Below, in pieces: positions 1 to 9,585 of a DNA stretch of 64,000 bases. A program made the translations under genes and the position numbers. Origin of the DNA: Ascoidea rubescens DSM 1968. Its lineage: Eukaryota; Ascomycota; Saccharomycetes; Ascoideales; Ascoideaceae. Position 1 is the first letter of the stretch. Each line of letters begins with the position of its first letter. The notes beneath the pieces were generated by a model that worked only from the letters and a program-made list of their open reading frames with translations, was not told the DNA's origin and ran no database searches. Where the stretch lies: NCBI RefSeq assembly GCF_001661345.1, contig NW_017962928.1:48862-112861 (forward strand), given 5' to 3'.

Positions 1-143
1 GTGAATTAGATCATCTCAAAAGTACTTCAAGACTTGGTTTAGGTTTGCAATTTGAAACCGCTGGTTCTGAAGAAATGATTTTACGTCAACAAGGTTTAGA
101 TGCTAATGGTAATCCACTTACCTTAGAACAAGCTGCTATGTAA
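1..143 (+). CDS. 3' end of an unrecognised protein (partial)
   Basis: An open frame enters from the left edge (first full codon at base 3) and ends at TAA 141-143, giving the last 46 residues. The tail contains RLGLGLQFETAG, then SEEMILRQQGLDANGNPL, and ends in EQAAM. Codon use (GGT, GCT, TTA, CAA) looks like that of a well-expressed yeast gene, and a T-rich stretch typical of a yeast 3' end follows. I do not recognise the family from this short tail and assign no function. The gene converges on the - strand gene that ends at 706. Confidence 0.6.
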   Translation, partial: ELDHLKSTSRLGLGLQFETAGSEEMILRQQGLDANGNPLTLEQAAM

Positions 144-705
144 ATTTTGTTCAGTTTAATGAGTTAAGCTATTTTAAAAATCTAAAAATCTAAAATAAAG
201 GTCTAATTTTTTTAATGTTTTTTTTATTTAATTTTACTTTTTTTATTTTATCCTATCTTATCTTATCTTATCTTTTTTTCTTTTTTTGTTTATTTTTTGT
301 ATTTTTTACTTCTATTTTCTTTTTATTTTTTTTTTCTTAAGAAAACATCATTTTAATTACACATTTGTAAATAGTTAAGATTATATTTTATATCATACGT
401 ATAATTATCATGGGTTTAATTTTATTTTTCTGGAAGTTTCATTCGTAATTTTTAAATACGCCAGTCATGGTAGAATTGGATGAGATTAATGTTATTTTAA
501 TGTGATAGTTTCACACTTCAGTTGAATTAATGCCTGCAAAAGAAGATAAAATACATAAAATTATAGTTAGACGATATTATAAGGAAAGGTAAATGATTAA
601 TTGAAATTAAGAAAACACCGAAAAATGTAACCATGAGTGACAAAGACAAAACGAGCAACAAAAATTATCTAGAAACAAAAAAAAACAATAATAATAATAA
701 AGAAA
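144..705. other. Convergent 3'-3' intergenic region
   Basis: 562 bp between two converging genes. Bases 200-340 are almost pure T/A with runs of T, and TTATCTTATCTTATCT repeats around 253-272, as expected of yeast 3' UTR and polyadenylation sequence. I see no RNA gene or ORF of interest. Confidence 0.5.
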
Positions 706-3700
706 TCACTTTCCAAGCACTGAATTAATTATTTTTCCAACGAAACCTGTCGTTGGTTCATTTTTTTGGTTTGTGGGATACCTAGAGTTTGCTCCTCTAT
801 AATTATGTCGATAAGAATTAAAGCTGGCAAAACGTTGACGATTTAAATTGTTGTAAATAAAGTTGGGTAACTCAGATACAATTGAGGACTTATCATCATC
901 ATCTTCAATTAAATGATGTTGATGGTAATTATTAAATGAAGCAATACTCCTCTTTGGTAATAATCTTTCATTTGCTGATCTTTTATTATAACTTTTATCT
1001 CGATCTTCAAAACCACCATTATATGTTTTATTTCCATTTGCAAGTTCCTCGGGAAGTCTCAAAGATGATAAATATTTGTTAATGGTGGTGTTTTTTTCAT
1101 TATTATAAGACCAGTTAAAAATATTTAGCTTAGCGTTGAATTCGGATTTTGACTGCTCTTTTGCAGGAGATGGCTCAGGAGGAACTTTTTTTCGTGGCTC
1201 CATAGTTGCTTTTGAAATATTTTCCGAAGGATCCATCCAATTTGTATCAGGATCCATTTCTAATGACTTCTGAGAAAAAGCATCAAAAATGAGTTTTTCA
1301 TCTTCACTATATATGGAACCTAATGTCTTTCCATATTTATGGTCGGGCTTTTGATCCGTTTTATCTTCTGCTTTTTGAACAAACCTATCTTTATTGTCGA
1401 TTTTGTATGGAGACTTTAGGCTTTCAATAGTTCTTTCAATATTATATCTTCTCTTATATTTATTCAGAAACTCGGGAAAATTCTCGCAGTTTGACTCAAA
1501 CATAGGTTCAGTAATGAAGCTTTTAATGCTATATGTTTGAGAAATTTTGTTTGAACCAAATCTATTTTTTTCATAATAATTAAATATATGACTGTCTTTC
1601 TTATTATTAGGTGCTTTCTTGTTATCAAACGCATTTTTCTCATATTTGTAGGTTAGAAAGTTTTCATATGAATTTTTATTAATAATTTTATTTATATCAA
1701 GTGCAAATTTGGGATTGGTATCACAAAGATTAATATATTCTTTTCCATTTTCTGAAGTTAAATTAACACTTGCTGACTCATTCACGATTTCATCTAAAAT
1801 TGAATCCAACGAGCTATTTGAATGAGATTGAAAGACTGGCGATGGGCTCATTAGTTTATTATCTGTGGAGTGACTGTTTAATGTATTGATATCATTTTTC
1901 CTAACTATAGAATCTGGAATTATCAAAGAAGACAGTTTTTTTTTTATAAAAGAAATATTCAAAGGATGATTTTTAAACTTATCTTTATCATTACAACTGA
2001 GATCAGGGCCATTAAGCTTTATTGGACTCATTGATATTGAAGTTTTATGGTGTTCAACACCATTGGTCAAAAAATCCTGGTTTCCTAAATCAGAGAGTTT
2101 TCTCAATTTGCTTAATTGGTTTTCAGGTGTTTTAAAAAGAAATGCATCATCAGTTATCTGATCTATCTTTATTTGGGTCAAAGGTTGTTTTGTTTTGTTG
2201 ATCTCATTTAATGCAAGAATTTCGTTTAATTTTTTATTTCTTTCATTTTCATTACCAATCATCATAGCATCAAAAAACCCAGAATAGTTTGGATCAAATA
2301 ACTGGCTTATTTGAGATTTTCTGGGATTAGATAAAATAGTGCTATGTTTTTTTTCAGTATCATTAAGCGAATTATTTTCAATAGAATCGATTTGTAAAAT
2401 AGAATCATTTTTTTGTGTTGCCAGATTTCTGTTATAATTATTTAAATTTTCTTGAGTAGAAGGTCTTATTATGCGAGAATTTTTTGGCAAAAATAAATTG
2501 TTCAAAAATACATCCTGTAAGCAATTTCTATGCTGATAATTGGAGTCTAAATTTTGGTTTTTAAAAATATTTTGAGCAAATTGGGATTCTTTTATTGATT
2601 CATCTTGGAAGATGGAGTCAATTGATCTTTCGTCTTTTAAATAGTCATCTAATGAATTGCTTTTTGTTGAGGGTTCATCAAATGAAGAATATGAGCCTTC
2701 ATTTTTATTTTTTTTGATATTTTCTTCAAAAGTGGGAGATGTTTTTTGGGGAGATTTTTCTATTATGCGGTCATTGTTATTAAGAACAGATTTGATTTTA
2801 TTATTGTCAATAGAATTATTTTGTGTTTGTAGTGGATTTTCTTGTATTTTTTTAGGGTGAGAGTTAATAGTTATAGGATCAGTGTTTAAGTCTTTGAAAT
2901 CCTTGAAATCTTTAAAGTCTTTGAAGTCTTTAAACTCTTTTGATTGTCCGTATTGTGATAATTGATCAGAGGCAAAAGATGTTGAAAATGATTTATCGGT
3001 AGATGAGATATCAGATTCTAAAGTAGAAATTGAGATGGATAAATCAATGAATAAGCAATGATTTTTGAGTAATTGATCTAAATCATTGATATGATTGAAA
3101 ATGGTATCAGAATTATGGATTGTATTTTTTGTATTTGAGTAATGTTTAAAAATTAATTTCAAGTATCTTTCGGGATTGGGTAGTATTAGAATATATGAAT
3201 TTTCATTTAATTTTAAAACTTTCAAGTTTTTGGATAAATGGTAGATGAAAAAAGAAATATCAATATCTTGATTAATCTTTTCATTTTCATTTTCGTTTTC
3301 GTTTTCGTTTTTATTCTGATCATTGTGGTTATTAGTATTTTCACATGAAAAATATATTTTATTATTCGAGTTTAATTTGTATATCAGGAAAATTCCATTA
3401 GATGATAAAAAATTAGAAGAGCTGGAGGAGTTGGAAGAATTGTGCTGAGGCAGATTATGAGATGACACAGAATTATTATTGTTACTATAAAGTTTACTTT
3501 TGAGATTTTTGAGATTCTTTATTGTGCTTGAGGATTTGTTATTGTTGTTGGTAATGCTACTATTACTGCTTGTAGTATTAATAGCGTTTTTGTTGTTGTT
3601 GTTGTTATTGTTGCTGTTGTTAATTGATTTAATTTTTTTGTTTTTTTGTTTTGGAGAAAGAGAAGGATTAAAGCTAACGATTTTGACATTTGGATAGGAA

Positions 3701-4311
3701 AATAGAATAGATGTATTCTGGTTGTTATGGTCTTTGAGATTTATATTATGTTGATTTAGATTTATGTTTTTAAATTTAAAAGATATATCAGGTAAAGTCA
3801 TTGATTTTTTTGATAAAGATAAATTTGGAAAATCAAAGCTATTTTTTCTCGATACCATGTTATTATTAGGTGTGGGATTGTTATTATTGCTATTATTGCT
3901 ATTGTTGTTATTGTTGTTATTTGATATTATACTATTTCTACTTGAAGTGATACTATTTTTTCTAGAATTTGAAATTGGAAAAGAGTCCAAAGAAGGACTT
4001 GAGCTGTGATTTTTTAGTAGACTATTTTTTTGATTATCATCAGCGATTTGCTCATTGTTCTTTAATTTGCTTTTAAAAAAGGACTTTGAGTTTTTAAGTG
4101 TGAATTTGTTAGTGGGTTTATTTTTATTGTTATCAATGTTATTTTGATCTTGAAGACCATTGTCATCTTTGATATTGTTTTTGTTATTTGCTTTGTTATT
4201 AAGGTCGTTGTCGCTCTCTGTAAGGTTGTTACTGTCATTTTTTATCAAGTCTTTGTTGGATAGCTTTATGGTGTCAGAGATGTTTGTTTCGTTTTCATTG
4301 ATGGTGTCCAT
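706..4311 (-). CDS. Large Asn/Ser-rich protein of unknown function
   Basis: A 1201-residue ORF with an ATG at 4309-4311. About two thirds is low-complexity Asn/Ser/Lys/Asp sequence typical of intrinsically disordered yeast regulators. A more ordered patch lies about residues 300-430 (segments FLIYKLNSNNKIYFSC and SYILILPNPERYLKLIFKH). Around residues 460-475 there is a tandem KDF repeat. Two copies of an ASFN(S/N)Y(R/H) motif occur near the C-terminus, and the protein ends in a short amphipathic segment (GFVGKIINSVLGK). No transmembrane segment is visible. I cannot name the family; a cortical or cytoskeletal scaffold is only a guess from composition. Its start lies 642 bp from the divergent ADD66 start. 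Hydrophobic Leu-rich frames on the other strand are mirror images of the Asn codons, not genes. Confidence 0.75.
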   Translation of the reverse strand: MDTINENETNISDTIKLSNKDLIKNDSNNLTESDNDLNNKANNKNNIKDDNGLQDQNNIDNNKNKPTNKFTLKNSKSFFKSKLKNNEQIADDNQKNSLLKNHSSSPSLDSFPISNSRKNSITSSRNSIISNNNNNNNSNNSNNNNPTPNNNMVSRKNSFDFPNLSLSKKSMTLPDISFKFKNINLNQHNINLKDHNNQNTSILFSYPNVKIVSFNPSLSPKQKNKKIKSINNSNNNNNNNKNAINTTSSNSSITNNNNKSSSTIKNLKNLKSKLYSNNNNSVSSHNLPQHNSSNSSSSSNFLSSNGIFLIYKLNSNNKIYFSCENTNNHNDQNKNENENENENEKINQDIDISFFIYHLSKNLKVLKLNENSYILILPNPERYLKLIFKHYSNTKNTIHNSDTIFNHINDLDQLLKNHCLFIDLSISISTLESDISSTDKSFSTSFASDQLSQYGQSKEFKDFKDFKDFKDFKDLNTDPITINSHPKKIQENPLQTQNNSIDNNKIKSVLNNNDRIIEKSPQKTSPTFEENIKKNKNEGSYSSFDEPSTKSNSLDDYLKDERSIDSIFQDESIKESQFAQNIFKNQNLDSNYQHRNCLQDVFLNNLFLPKNSRIIRPSTQENLNNYNRNLATQKNDSILQIDSIENNSLNDTEKKHSTILSNPRKSQISQLFDPNYSGFFDAMMIGNENERNKKLNEILALNEINKTKQPLTQIKIDQITDDAFLFKTPENQLSKLRKLSDLGNQDFLTNGVEHHKTSISMSPIKLNGPDLSCNDKDKFKNHPLNISFIKKKLSSLIIPDSIVRKNDINTLNSHSTDNKLMSPSPVFQSHSNSSLDSILDEIVNESASVNLTSENGKEYINLCDTNPKFALDINKIINKNSYENFLTYKYEKNAFDNKKAPNNKKDSHIFNYYEKNRFGSNKISQTYSIKSFITEPMFESNCENFPEFLNKYKRRYNIERTIESLKSPYKIDNKDRFVQKAEDKTDQKPDHKYGKTLGSIYSEDEKLIFDAFSQKSLEMDPDTNWMDPSENISKATMEPRKKVPPEPSPAKEQSKSEFNAKLNIFNWSYNNEKNTTINKYLSSLRLPEELANGNKTYNGGFEDRDKSYNKRSANERLLPKRSIASFNNYHQHHLIEDDDDKSSIVSELPNFIYNNLNRQRFASFNSYRHNYRGANSRYPTNQKNEPTTGFVGKIINSVLGK
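2891..2940 (-). repeat. In-frame KDF-type repeat
   Basis: Degenerate 9-bp units (TCTTTGAAA and variants on the + strand) encode a run of Lys-Asp-Phe triplets in the 706-4311 protein. It is a coding minisatellite. Confidence 0.7.
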
Positions 4312-4953
4312 TTCCAGATGATAGAAAATATGGTGTAAATATGGAGTGAATATGGGTTGTAATAAAGTGGGTTGATTGGGTTTATTATAAAATACAGGTT
4401 ATCCAGGTTGTGAACAAATGGACAAATTGAAAAGCTAAAAATAAAATCAAAACTAAAATGGAATATTGAGACTATTGTTATTGTTATTGTGTTTCTGAAA
4501 CCAAAATACGAAATGTAAGAATGAGCATAAAACGATGGATATATTTACTTTGAGAGCTGCAGTTACAATAAGGTGGTAGGCATATCCAGAAATGCAGCAG
4601 AAACAGACAATAGGCATGGAATCACTCAGCAGTCAGCAGACATATAGGAGAATGCGATTGGAGCAGAACAAAAAGCAGAACAGACGAAGAAAGAAGATGC
4701 TATCTCTTGGGTGAAACTGCCTGAATTCTCGTTCACTTCTTCATCATTTCTTGCTCATTTTCTGTTCATTTTCCCTTCAAATCTCCAATTCTCGCTCCAA
4801 AGCTGCACATCCAACATCTACCACTGCGCTGGTACGTTTGGCGCAACTTAAGCACGTGCGCAGTATGACACGTGCAGTCATCCGCTATTGTGCGCAACTT
4901 TCCTGCGCAACTTTTTTTGCCCACGCAATTTATCTTAGCTTAGTGCCACTGAA
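4312..4953. promoter_or_regulatory. Divergent promoter with two CACGTG sites
   Basis: 642 bp between the orphan gene (-) and ADD66 (+). The half next to ADD66 (about 4740-4953) is much more GC-rich than the surroundings. Two CACGTG palindromes lie 16 bp apart at 4853-4858 and 4869-4874, about 80-100 bp before the ADD66 ATG. CACGTG is the core of Cbf1/bHLH sites. Sites were seen directly; factor assignment is inference. Confidence 0.5.
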
Positions 4954-5775
4954 ATGCTTCCACTCTTCACTACAATGCTTCTTCTCAATCTGTTCTCTCC
5001 AGAGCTGGCCCAGCTGCTCCATGGCTCCAAGCTTGTTCTCCCTGCTGTGTCCTTTGCCAACGTTCCTCAATTGGCTGTTGACTTATTGCTCCACAACCTC
5101 AACTTCAAGCTTGTTGCTCGACTCAGCAACGACTACCTATACCCCTTCGTTTCTCCTATCGACACCTCGCTACTAGTCGATTCCAGCAATTACAACAACG
5201 AGCTCGTTTCGACCTCTCTTGAAGTATTCTACTCTGCTGACTACAACTTGACAACAATCCAACAAAGAGCCCCCGTATTGCCTGGTTTTACCTCGTTGTT
5301 CATCAGTGATGTCCTAATCAACAGCCTTTTCAAGAAGTTTTCGTTCAGCGAAATCATCGTGCTAACCTCAAATGACATGGGCATCAATTTCAATAACAAT
5401 AATATCTTCACTTTTCACGAAAACTTGAATTCAATTGATTCAAACTCACTGAAATTCATTAAGACTCTTAAAGACCAGTTATTCTTAATCAAAGATCAAA
5501 ATATTAATTTAAAAATTATTGAAATGTTTGTTTATGAAGGCGATAATTTTGATGATGCTCAAATTCTATTCAAAACTCTAATTAAAAAATATCTATTCAA
5601 GGATATCAACTACCAATCAATTCTATCCAATAACAACAAAATTCTTGAGAAGGTTCCCAAAAATCAAAGACAACAACATTTAACTGCTACTGGCTTGATC
5701 AAACCAATTTCTTGGTCAGGCGCATATGGAGACAAGCCAGTTCCTAACTCAATAGAGGAAGGTATTTTTGGTTAA
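4954..5775 (+). CDS. ADD66: Proteasome assembly chaperone 2
   Basis: A 273-residue protein of the PAC2/Add66 (Pba2) family. In yeast Pba1-Add66 is a heterodimer that binds the 20S proteasome alpha ring during assembly in the cytosol. Family hallmarks are visible: LVLPAVSFANVPQLAVDLLL near the N-terminus, the LEVFYSADYNLTTIQQRAPV strand region, and the C-terminal signature PISWSGAYGDKPVPNSIEEG, closely matching the Add66 C-terminus. Length agrees with the S. cerevisiae protein (about 267 residues). The first 26 residues before the conserved start are not family-like and contain three CTG codons, so the real start or splicing may differ. The C-terminal signature makes the assignment secure. Confidence 0.92.
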   Translation: MLPLFTTMLLLNLFSPELAQLLHGSKLVLPAVSFANVPQLAVDLLLHNLNFKLVARLSNDYLYPFVSPIDTSLLVDSSNYNNELVSTSLEVFYSADYNLTTIQQRAPVLPGFTSLFISDVLINSLFKKFSFSEIIVLTSNDMGINFNNNNIFTFHENLNSIDSNSLKFIKTLKDQLFLIKDQNINLKIIEMFVYEGDNFDDAQILFKTLIKKYLFKDINYQSILSNNNKILEKVPKNQRQQHLTATGLIKPISWSGAYGDKPVPNSIEEGIFG

Positions 5776-6512
5776 ATATTCTATATATATCAGTTATATA
5801 CTAAGAAATAAAATATCAATTTTTAACTCGCTTCTGTCCAAATAAATACTTTATTTTTTTTTTCCTACTTTTTGAGGAGGTCTCATGTTGGGAGCCTATG
5901 CGCATGTATCTGTATATCAAACAATCATGTGTTTATTTGTAACTTTTTATTGGTTGCTTTACAAAAAAATTGCTTCTTTGCATATTTGCGCATGCAAAAC
6001 GCTTCTTTTTGCTTCAAACCATATTTATTTCCTCTTGCCATAATCTTTTTTCCTTCCAAGCCTTTGTTAATCGTTTTAAGTTTCAATAATGCAATAGTTT
6101 ATTGTTTTTAAAATTCTATTACGCTTATTTTTATGTTTAATGTCTTCGAGCTATGCTTTTTTCCTTTGTTAATTTGCAATTTGCTACACAATTTTAGCGA
6201 ATTAATCAAGTTGTTTTGGAAAAAATCAATATTCTCCATCAAGTTTTATTTGTTTTGTATTATTTTTGAAAAAATTAATTATAATTGCTATTTAATTTAT
6301 TTTTTTTTGTTTGTCTTTTTCGTGTTTTTTTTATTGCTTAATTCCTTTTGATTTCATTATAAATATCCATCAATTTTATTTCATGTTTCAACTGTTTTCC
6401 TTCTCTTTTATCTTATCATTTTCTTCATACCTATCATATATTCAATAATCAATAATCGATCGCTCAGTTCAATCAACCAAAATTAATAAATTCTCTTTCT
6501 TATCCTATCAAA
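5776..6512. promoter_or_regulatory. Intergenic region and promoter of the TIP1-like gene
   Basis: 737 bp, T-rich on the + strand, with no convincing gene (short open frames are T-rich noise). A consensus TATA box TATAAATA lies at 6358-6365, 148 bp before the next ATG. GCGCAT-containing words occur at 5890-6000. I could not find a good match to the anaerobic AR1 motif known from DAN/TIR promoters. Confidence 0.45.
6358..6365 (+). promoter_or_regulatory. TATA box of the TIP1-like cell-wall gene
   Basis: TATAAATA fits the yeast TATAWAWR consensus exactly and is 148 bp upstream of the ATG at 6513. TATA-containing promoters are usual for inducible cell-wall mannoprotein genes. Confidence 0.5.
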
Positions 6513-7136
6513 ATGAAATTCTCAACTACTTTTGTTTCCGCTGTTATCGCTTTATTATCAGCTTCTACCTCAAACGCAAACTCTGCTGATGCTGTCACTG
6601 CTGTTTTTGATGATATCAATAACCATTTAACTGATTATTTGAGCTTAGTCACTGCTGGGGAAGTTCCAACTGCTATTTTATCTTATTATTATGTTGCTCA
6701 ATCCTATACTGATGACAGTTATACTACTTTAATTAACTCAGACTTCCCATTCAGTGAATTTCAAACTTTTGTTACTGGTTTAGACTGGTATTCCACTCGT
6801 TTAAGTTCTAACCTTGCTATTGCTACTGGTAATGGTAACGCTGCTTCAGCTACTTCAGCTACTTCAGTTATTTCATCAATTACTTCATCTGCTTCATCTG
6901 CTGAAAATTCTGAAAGTTCTGAAAGTTCTGAAAGTTCTATGTCTTCAGAATCTTCAGAATCTGAAGATTCCTCGGCTTCATCAGCTTCCTCCTCTTCCTC
7001 TTCTAGATCAAGTTCCTCTTCTTCATCTTCGAGATCGAGTTCTCGTTCCAGTGAATCTTCATCCGAAGATGCTGGTGCTCTTGTTGCTGCTCCATTTTTT
7101 GGATCTATTATTGCCCTCGCTGTGAATTTGTTATAG
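6513..7136 (+). CDS. GPI-anchored cell-wall mannoprotein, SRP1/TIP1 (TIR/DAN) family
   Basis: A 207-residue secreted protein. Residues 1-22 form a signal peptide (MKFSTTFVSAVIALLSAS). Residues about 25-105 are the SRP1/TIP1 domain, recognisable from the AVFDDINNHLTDYLSL opening, the central QSYTDDSYTTLINSDF block and the closing GLDWYSTRL. Residues about 110-185 are a Ser/Glu-rich, presumably O-mannosylated stalk. The C-terminus (GALVAAPFFGSIIALAVNLL) is a hydrophobic GPI-attachment signal. In S. cerevisiae, members (TIP1, TIR1-4, DAN genes, seripauperins) are structural wall proteins induced by cold or hypoxia. Family assignment is firm; the exact orthologue is not resolvable. Confidence 0.9.
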   Translation: MKFSTTFVSAVIALLSASTSNANSADAVTAVFDDINNHLTDYLSLVTAGEVPTAILSYYYVAQSYTDDSYTTLINSDFPFSEFQTFVTGLDWYSTRLSSNLAIATGNGNAASATSATSVISSITSSASSAENSESSESSESSMSSESSESEDSSASSASSSSSSRSSSSSSSSRSSSRSSESSSEDAGALVAAPFFGSIIALAVNLL

Positions 7137-7821
7137 GAGTGTTATATTATAGAGCTATATTTTTTTCACTTTTTTTCACTTTTTCTTTTAGTTGTTTATT
7201 TTCTTTTAGGTAAAATGTTTATATTTTTCAATTTTAGTTTAAATTTTAATTTTTAGTTTTATCTTTAAACTGTTTTAATACAATTTTTTTTTTTCCATTT
7301 TTCATAATTTGAAAACTCGATAATTTTTACTCTGATTTTTGATGATTTTTTGATTCTCATTTTTTTAATTTCTGACTTTGAGATTTTTCTATATTTAATT
7401 GACGTCGAAAATCATCAACAACGCAGGTAAGCTTGTACAAAAATTTTTGTGACAAAAACCAGGAATAATTTAAATTATTATGTATTCAAAATTATTGAAA
7501 ATTAAATAATATGACAAAGTCAGAAAAATGGAACAAAAGAGAACAAAGTTAAAAAAAATGTTAATACACTGAATGCAATAAAAATGAAGGGATGTTGTTA
7601 TGAAAAAAAACGAGAAAATTCTTAAAATAATAAATAATAAATAATTTGAAATTAAAAAATGTAAATGTAAATACAAATACAAATACAAATATAAAAATGA
7701 AAATAAAAATGAAAATGAAAATAAAGATAAAAATAAAAATAAAAATGAACATGAAAATGAAACCAAAATTCTATGAAATCAAAACCCCATCAACGTAAAA
7801 TTATTATTATTATTATTATTA
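7137..7821. other. Convergent intergenic region with A-rich microsatellites
   Basis: 685 bp between the cell-wall gene (+) and the MATE gene (-), so both ends are 3' ends. It is T-rich on the left, then strongly A-rich at 7658-7760, built of AAATAC and AAAATG-type hexamers. An ATT trinucleotide run fills 7801-7824. No gene seen. Confidence 0.5.
7658..7760. repeat. A-rich hexanucleotide microsatellite
   Basis: Tandem degenerate 6-bp units (AAATGT, AAATAC, then AAAATG/AAAATA) over about 100 bp in the 3' region of the MATE gene. Confidence 0.7.
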
Positions 7822-7824
7822 TTA
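7801..7824. repeat. ATT trinucleotide run overlapping the MATE stop codon
   Basis: Eight TTA/ATT units in tandem. The last supplies the TAA stop (complement of 7822-7824) of the transporter, so slippage here could alter where the protein ends. Confidence 0.7.
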
Positions 7825-9585
7825 GGCAAGTTGGGATTCATGACCTTCTAAAATAGCTTCTTGAATGCAATCATCGATAATTGCATCCCAATCAGCATAT
7901 AAAACGAAATAAGTTTGAAAAATACTTGCAAAAAACAAAGCAATAACCATACCAATCCATAAACCGAATAGTTCTAATTTAACATGAAACGCAAAGAAAA
8001 AGGCGACGGGCAAAGCAATCAAGTAGTAAGAGACAAAGTAAATTGTTGCACCGATATGTTGTTTTCCCTGGGCTCTTAATATACCTGCTGCTACAGCATT
8101 AATTGAGTCGTTAATCTGGTAGGTAGCACCAATGATTAATACTCTGGCAGCTAAATCAATGACTTCCTGATCGTTGCTAAAGGCTCTTGCTATTGGAGTT
8201 CTGAAGACGGATAAAAGAATTGCAGTGAATACGCCAATGATTCCACCAAATATAAGACTAGTATAAGTTGCCTTTTTAGCACAGTTTTTTGAGTTGGCAC
8301 CGATAAAGTTTGCTATTCTTGTGGAGGCTACAATGGCTATAGCAAAGGGAATTTGGTATGTCATAACACAAACGTTTGAAATGATTGATTGTGCAGCTAA
8401 AGAGACAGTACCGAATCTTGAGGTTGAGAGGGTGATAATTTCAAAGCAAAACCATTCGCATTCTAACATTAGAACGCCACCAGCAGATAGTTTTAGCATT
8501 CTTGACCAATTTTTAAAGCAATCCCAAGAAAAACCGGACCAGCATTGATAGCCCTTTATTCTCCAGGAGTATAGAAGCAATAGTAGAGCCATTAGCCAGT
8601 TTGTGATGGAGACAGCTATTGGGGCACCAATGAAGCCCAAGCCGAATTTTGAGTGCCAGACCAATAGCCAGTTTAAGAAAGCATTTAATGGGGCACATAT
8701 CATCAATACGACAGTTGAAGCGTGGAAGATTCCTTGAGCTTGTAAGTAATGTTTACCATTTTCGAAAAGAATATAGCCGGGGACCCCCAAACATAGAACA
8801 GTCAAGTAATTTGAAGCCAAGTAACAAAGGTCCTTTTCGGGGATAATTGAGAGCAAGATTGATTCCGAATAGACAATCCAGATGAGTGCAACTGGGACAA
8901 AGACGATTAGTAGGAAGAAAGTGCAACGCAAGAAGTGGAGACCAACCATTCTGTAGTCTTTTCTGCCATAGGCCTGAGCACATAGGGTGTCGAGACAGGT
9001 TGAGACACCCTGGATTGGAGCATAACCAGTGATATTTGCAGTCATTGAGGCGAGAGAAACAGCAGCCAATTCATTTTTGCCCAATTGACCAACACTAAAA
9101 ACCGAAGCAATAGTTAAGGAGTATTGCAATAGGAAAGTTAAGACCAAGGGGGGAGAGTATTTTAGAAGAAAGTAAGATTCGATTGAGTAATCTGTTTGGG
9201 GTTCTTTTAAGGAAAGGGAGTCATTATTGTTTTGGGGGATTAATAGGTCGTGTTGAGATAAAGATAGATTTGATCTCGAGGGGATGATGGGGGTTGATAG
9301 GGAGCTTCTTCTGGATTGAATATATGAGTTTTTGCTGTTGTTTGTTATTGAGCCATATATTTGGGGTTGTTGGTCTTTTGAAAGGGGAGTTAAGTCGTCG
9401 ATTGCGTCGTTTTCATAGACGTTGAGATGGTCGATATAATTTGAGCGATATTCGTGAACGGTTTGAGAGAAAGAGGAAAAAGCGAGAGAGGATCTTCTTG
9501 GAGCAGAGGCCGATAAAGAAAAGGAATGGTTATCAGAGTCTCTTGGAACAGGGAGTTCTATTGGGGGAGGAGGAGGAGGAGGCAT
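7822..9585 (-). CDS. MATE-family efflux transporter (Erc1/YDR338C-like)
   Basis: A 587-residue polytopic membrane protein. Residues 1-137 are a hydrophilic Ser-rich cytosolic tail opening with a run of seven prolines. Residues about 138-575 hold 12 predicted membrane spans in two six-helix halves. MATE signatures are visible: the first-half stretch GQLGKNELAAVSLASM, the STCLDTLCAQAYGRKDY loop, and in the second half the PFAIAIVASTRIANFIGA stretch. MATE proteins export cationic drugs or metabolites by ion antiport. S. cerevisiae relatives are ERC1 (ethionine resistance) and YDR338C; the physiological substrate is not predictable. The ATG at 9583-9585 opens the frame. The gene is more GC-rich than its neighbours throughout and shares a 4-kb divergent region with the GAC1-like gene. 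Confidence 0.92.
   Translation of the reverse strand: MPPPPPPPIELPVPRDSDNHSFSLSASAPRRSSLAFSSFSQTVHEYRSNYIDHLNVYENDAIDDLTPLSKDQQPQIYGSITNNSKNSYIQSRRSSLSTPIIPSRSNLSLSQHDLLIPQNNNDSLSLKEPQTDYSIESYFLLKYSPPLVLTFLLQYSLTIASVFSVGQLGKNELAAVSLASMTANITGYAPIQGVSTCLDTLCAQAYGRKDYRMVGLHFLRCTFFLLIVFVPVALIWIVYSESILLSIIPEKDLCYLASNYLTVLCLGVPGYILFENGKHYLQAQGIFHASTVVLMICAPLNAFLNWLLVWHSKFGLGFIGAPIAVSITNWLMALLLLLYSWRIKGYQCWSGFSWDCFKNWSRMLKLSAGGVLMLECEWFCFEIITLSTSRFGTVSLAAQSIISNVCVMTYQIPFAIAIVASTRIANFIGANSKNCAKKATYTSLIFGGIIGVFTAILLSVFRTPIARAFSNDQEVIDLAARVLIIGATYQINDSINAVAAGILRAQGKQHIGATIYFVSYYLIALPVAFFFAFHVKLELFGLWIGMVIALFFASIFQTYFVLYADWDAIIDDCIQEAILEGHESQLA

Noticed and set aside
3500-4009. Leu-rich hydrophobic + strand frames
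   Set aside because: Mirror translations of Asn codon runs (AAT read as ATT/TTA) in the - strand gene; the same applies to 27540-27758 and 24575-24817.
4911-4926. Possible Rpn4/PACE site (TTTGCCCAC) upstream of ADD66
   Set aside because: It does not match TTTGCCACC; the order of bases differs at the core.
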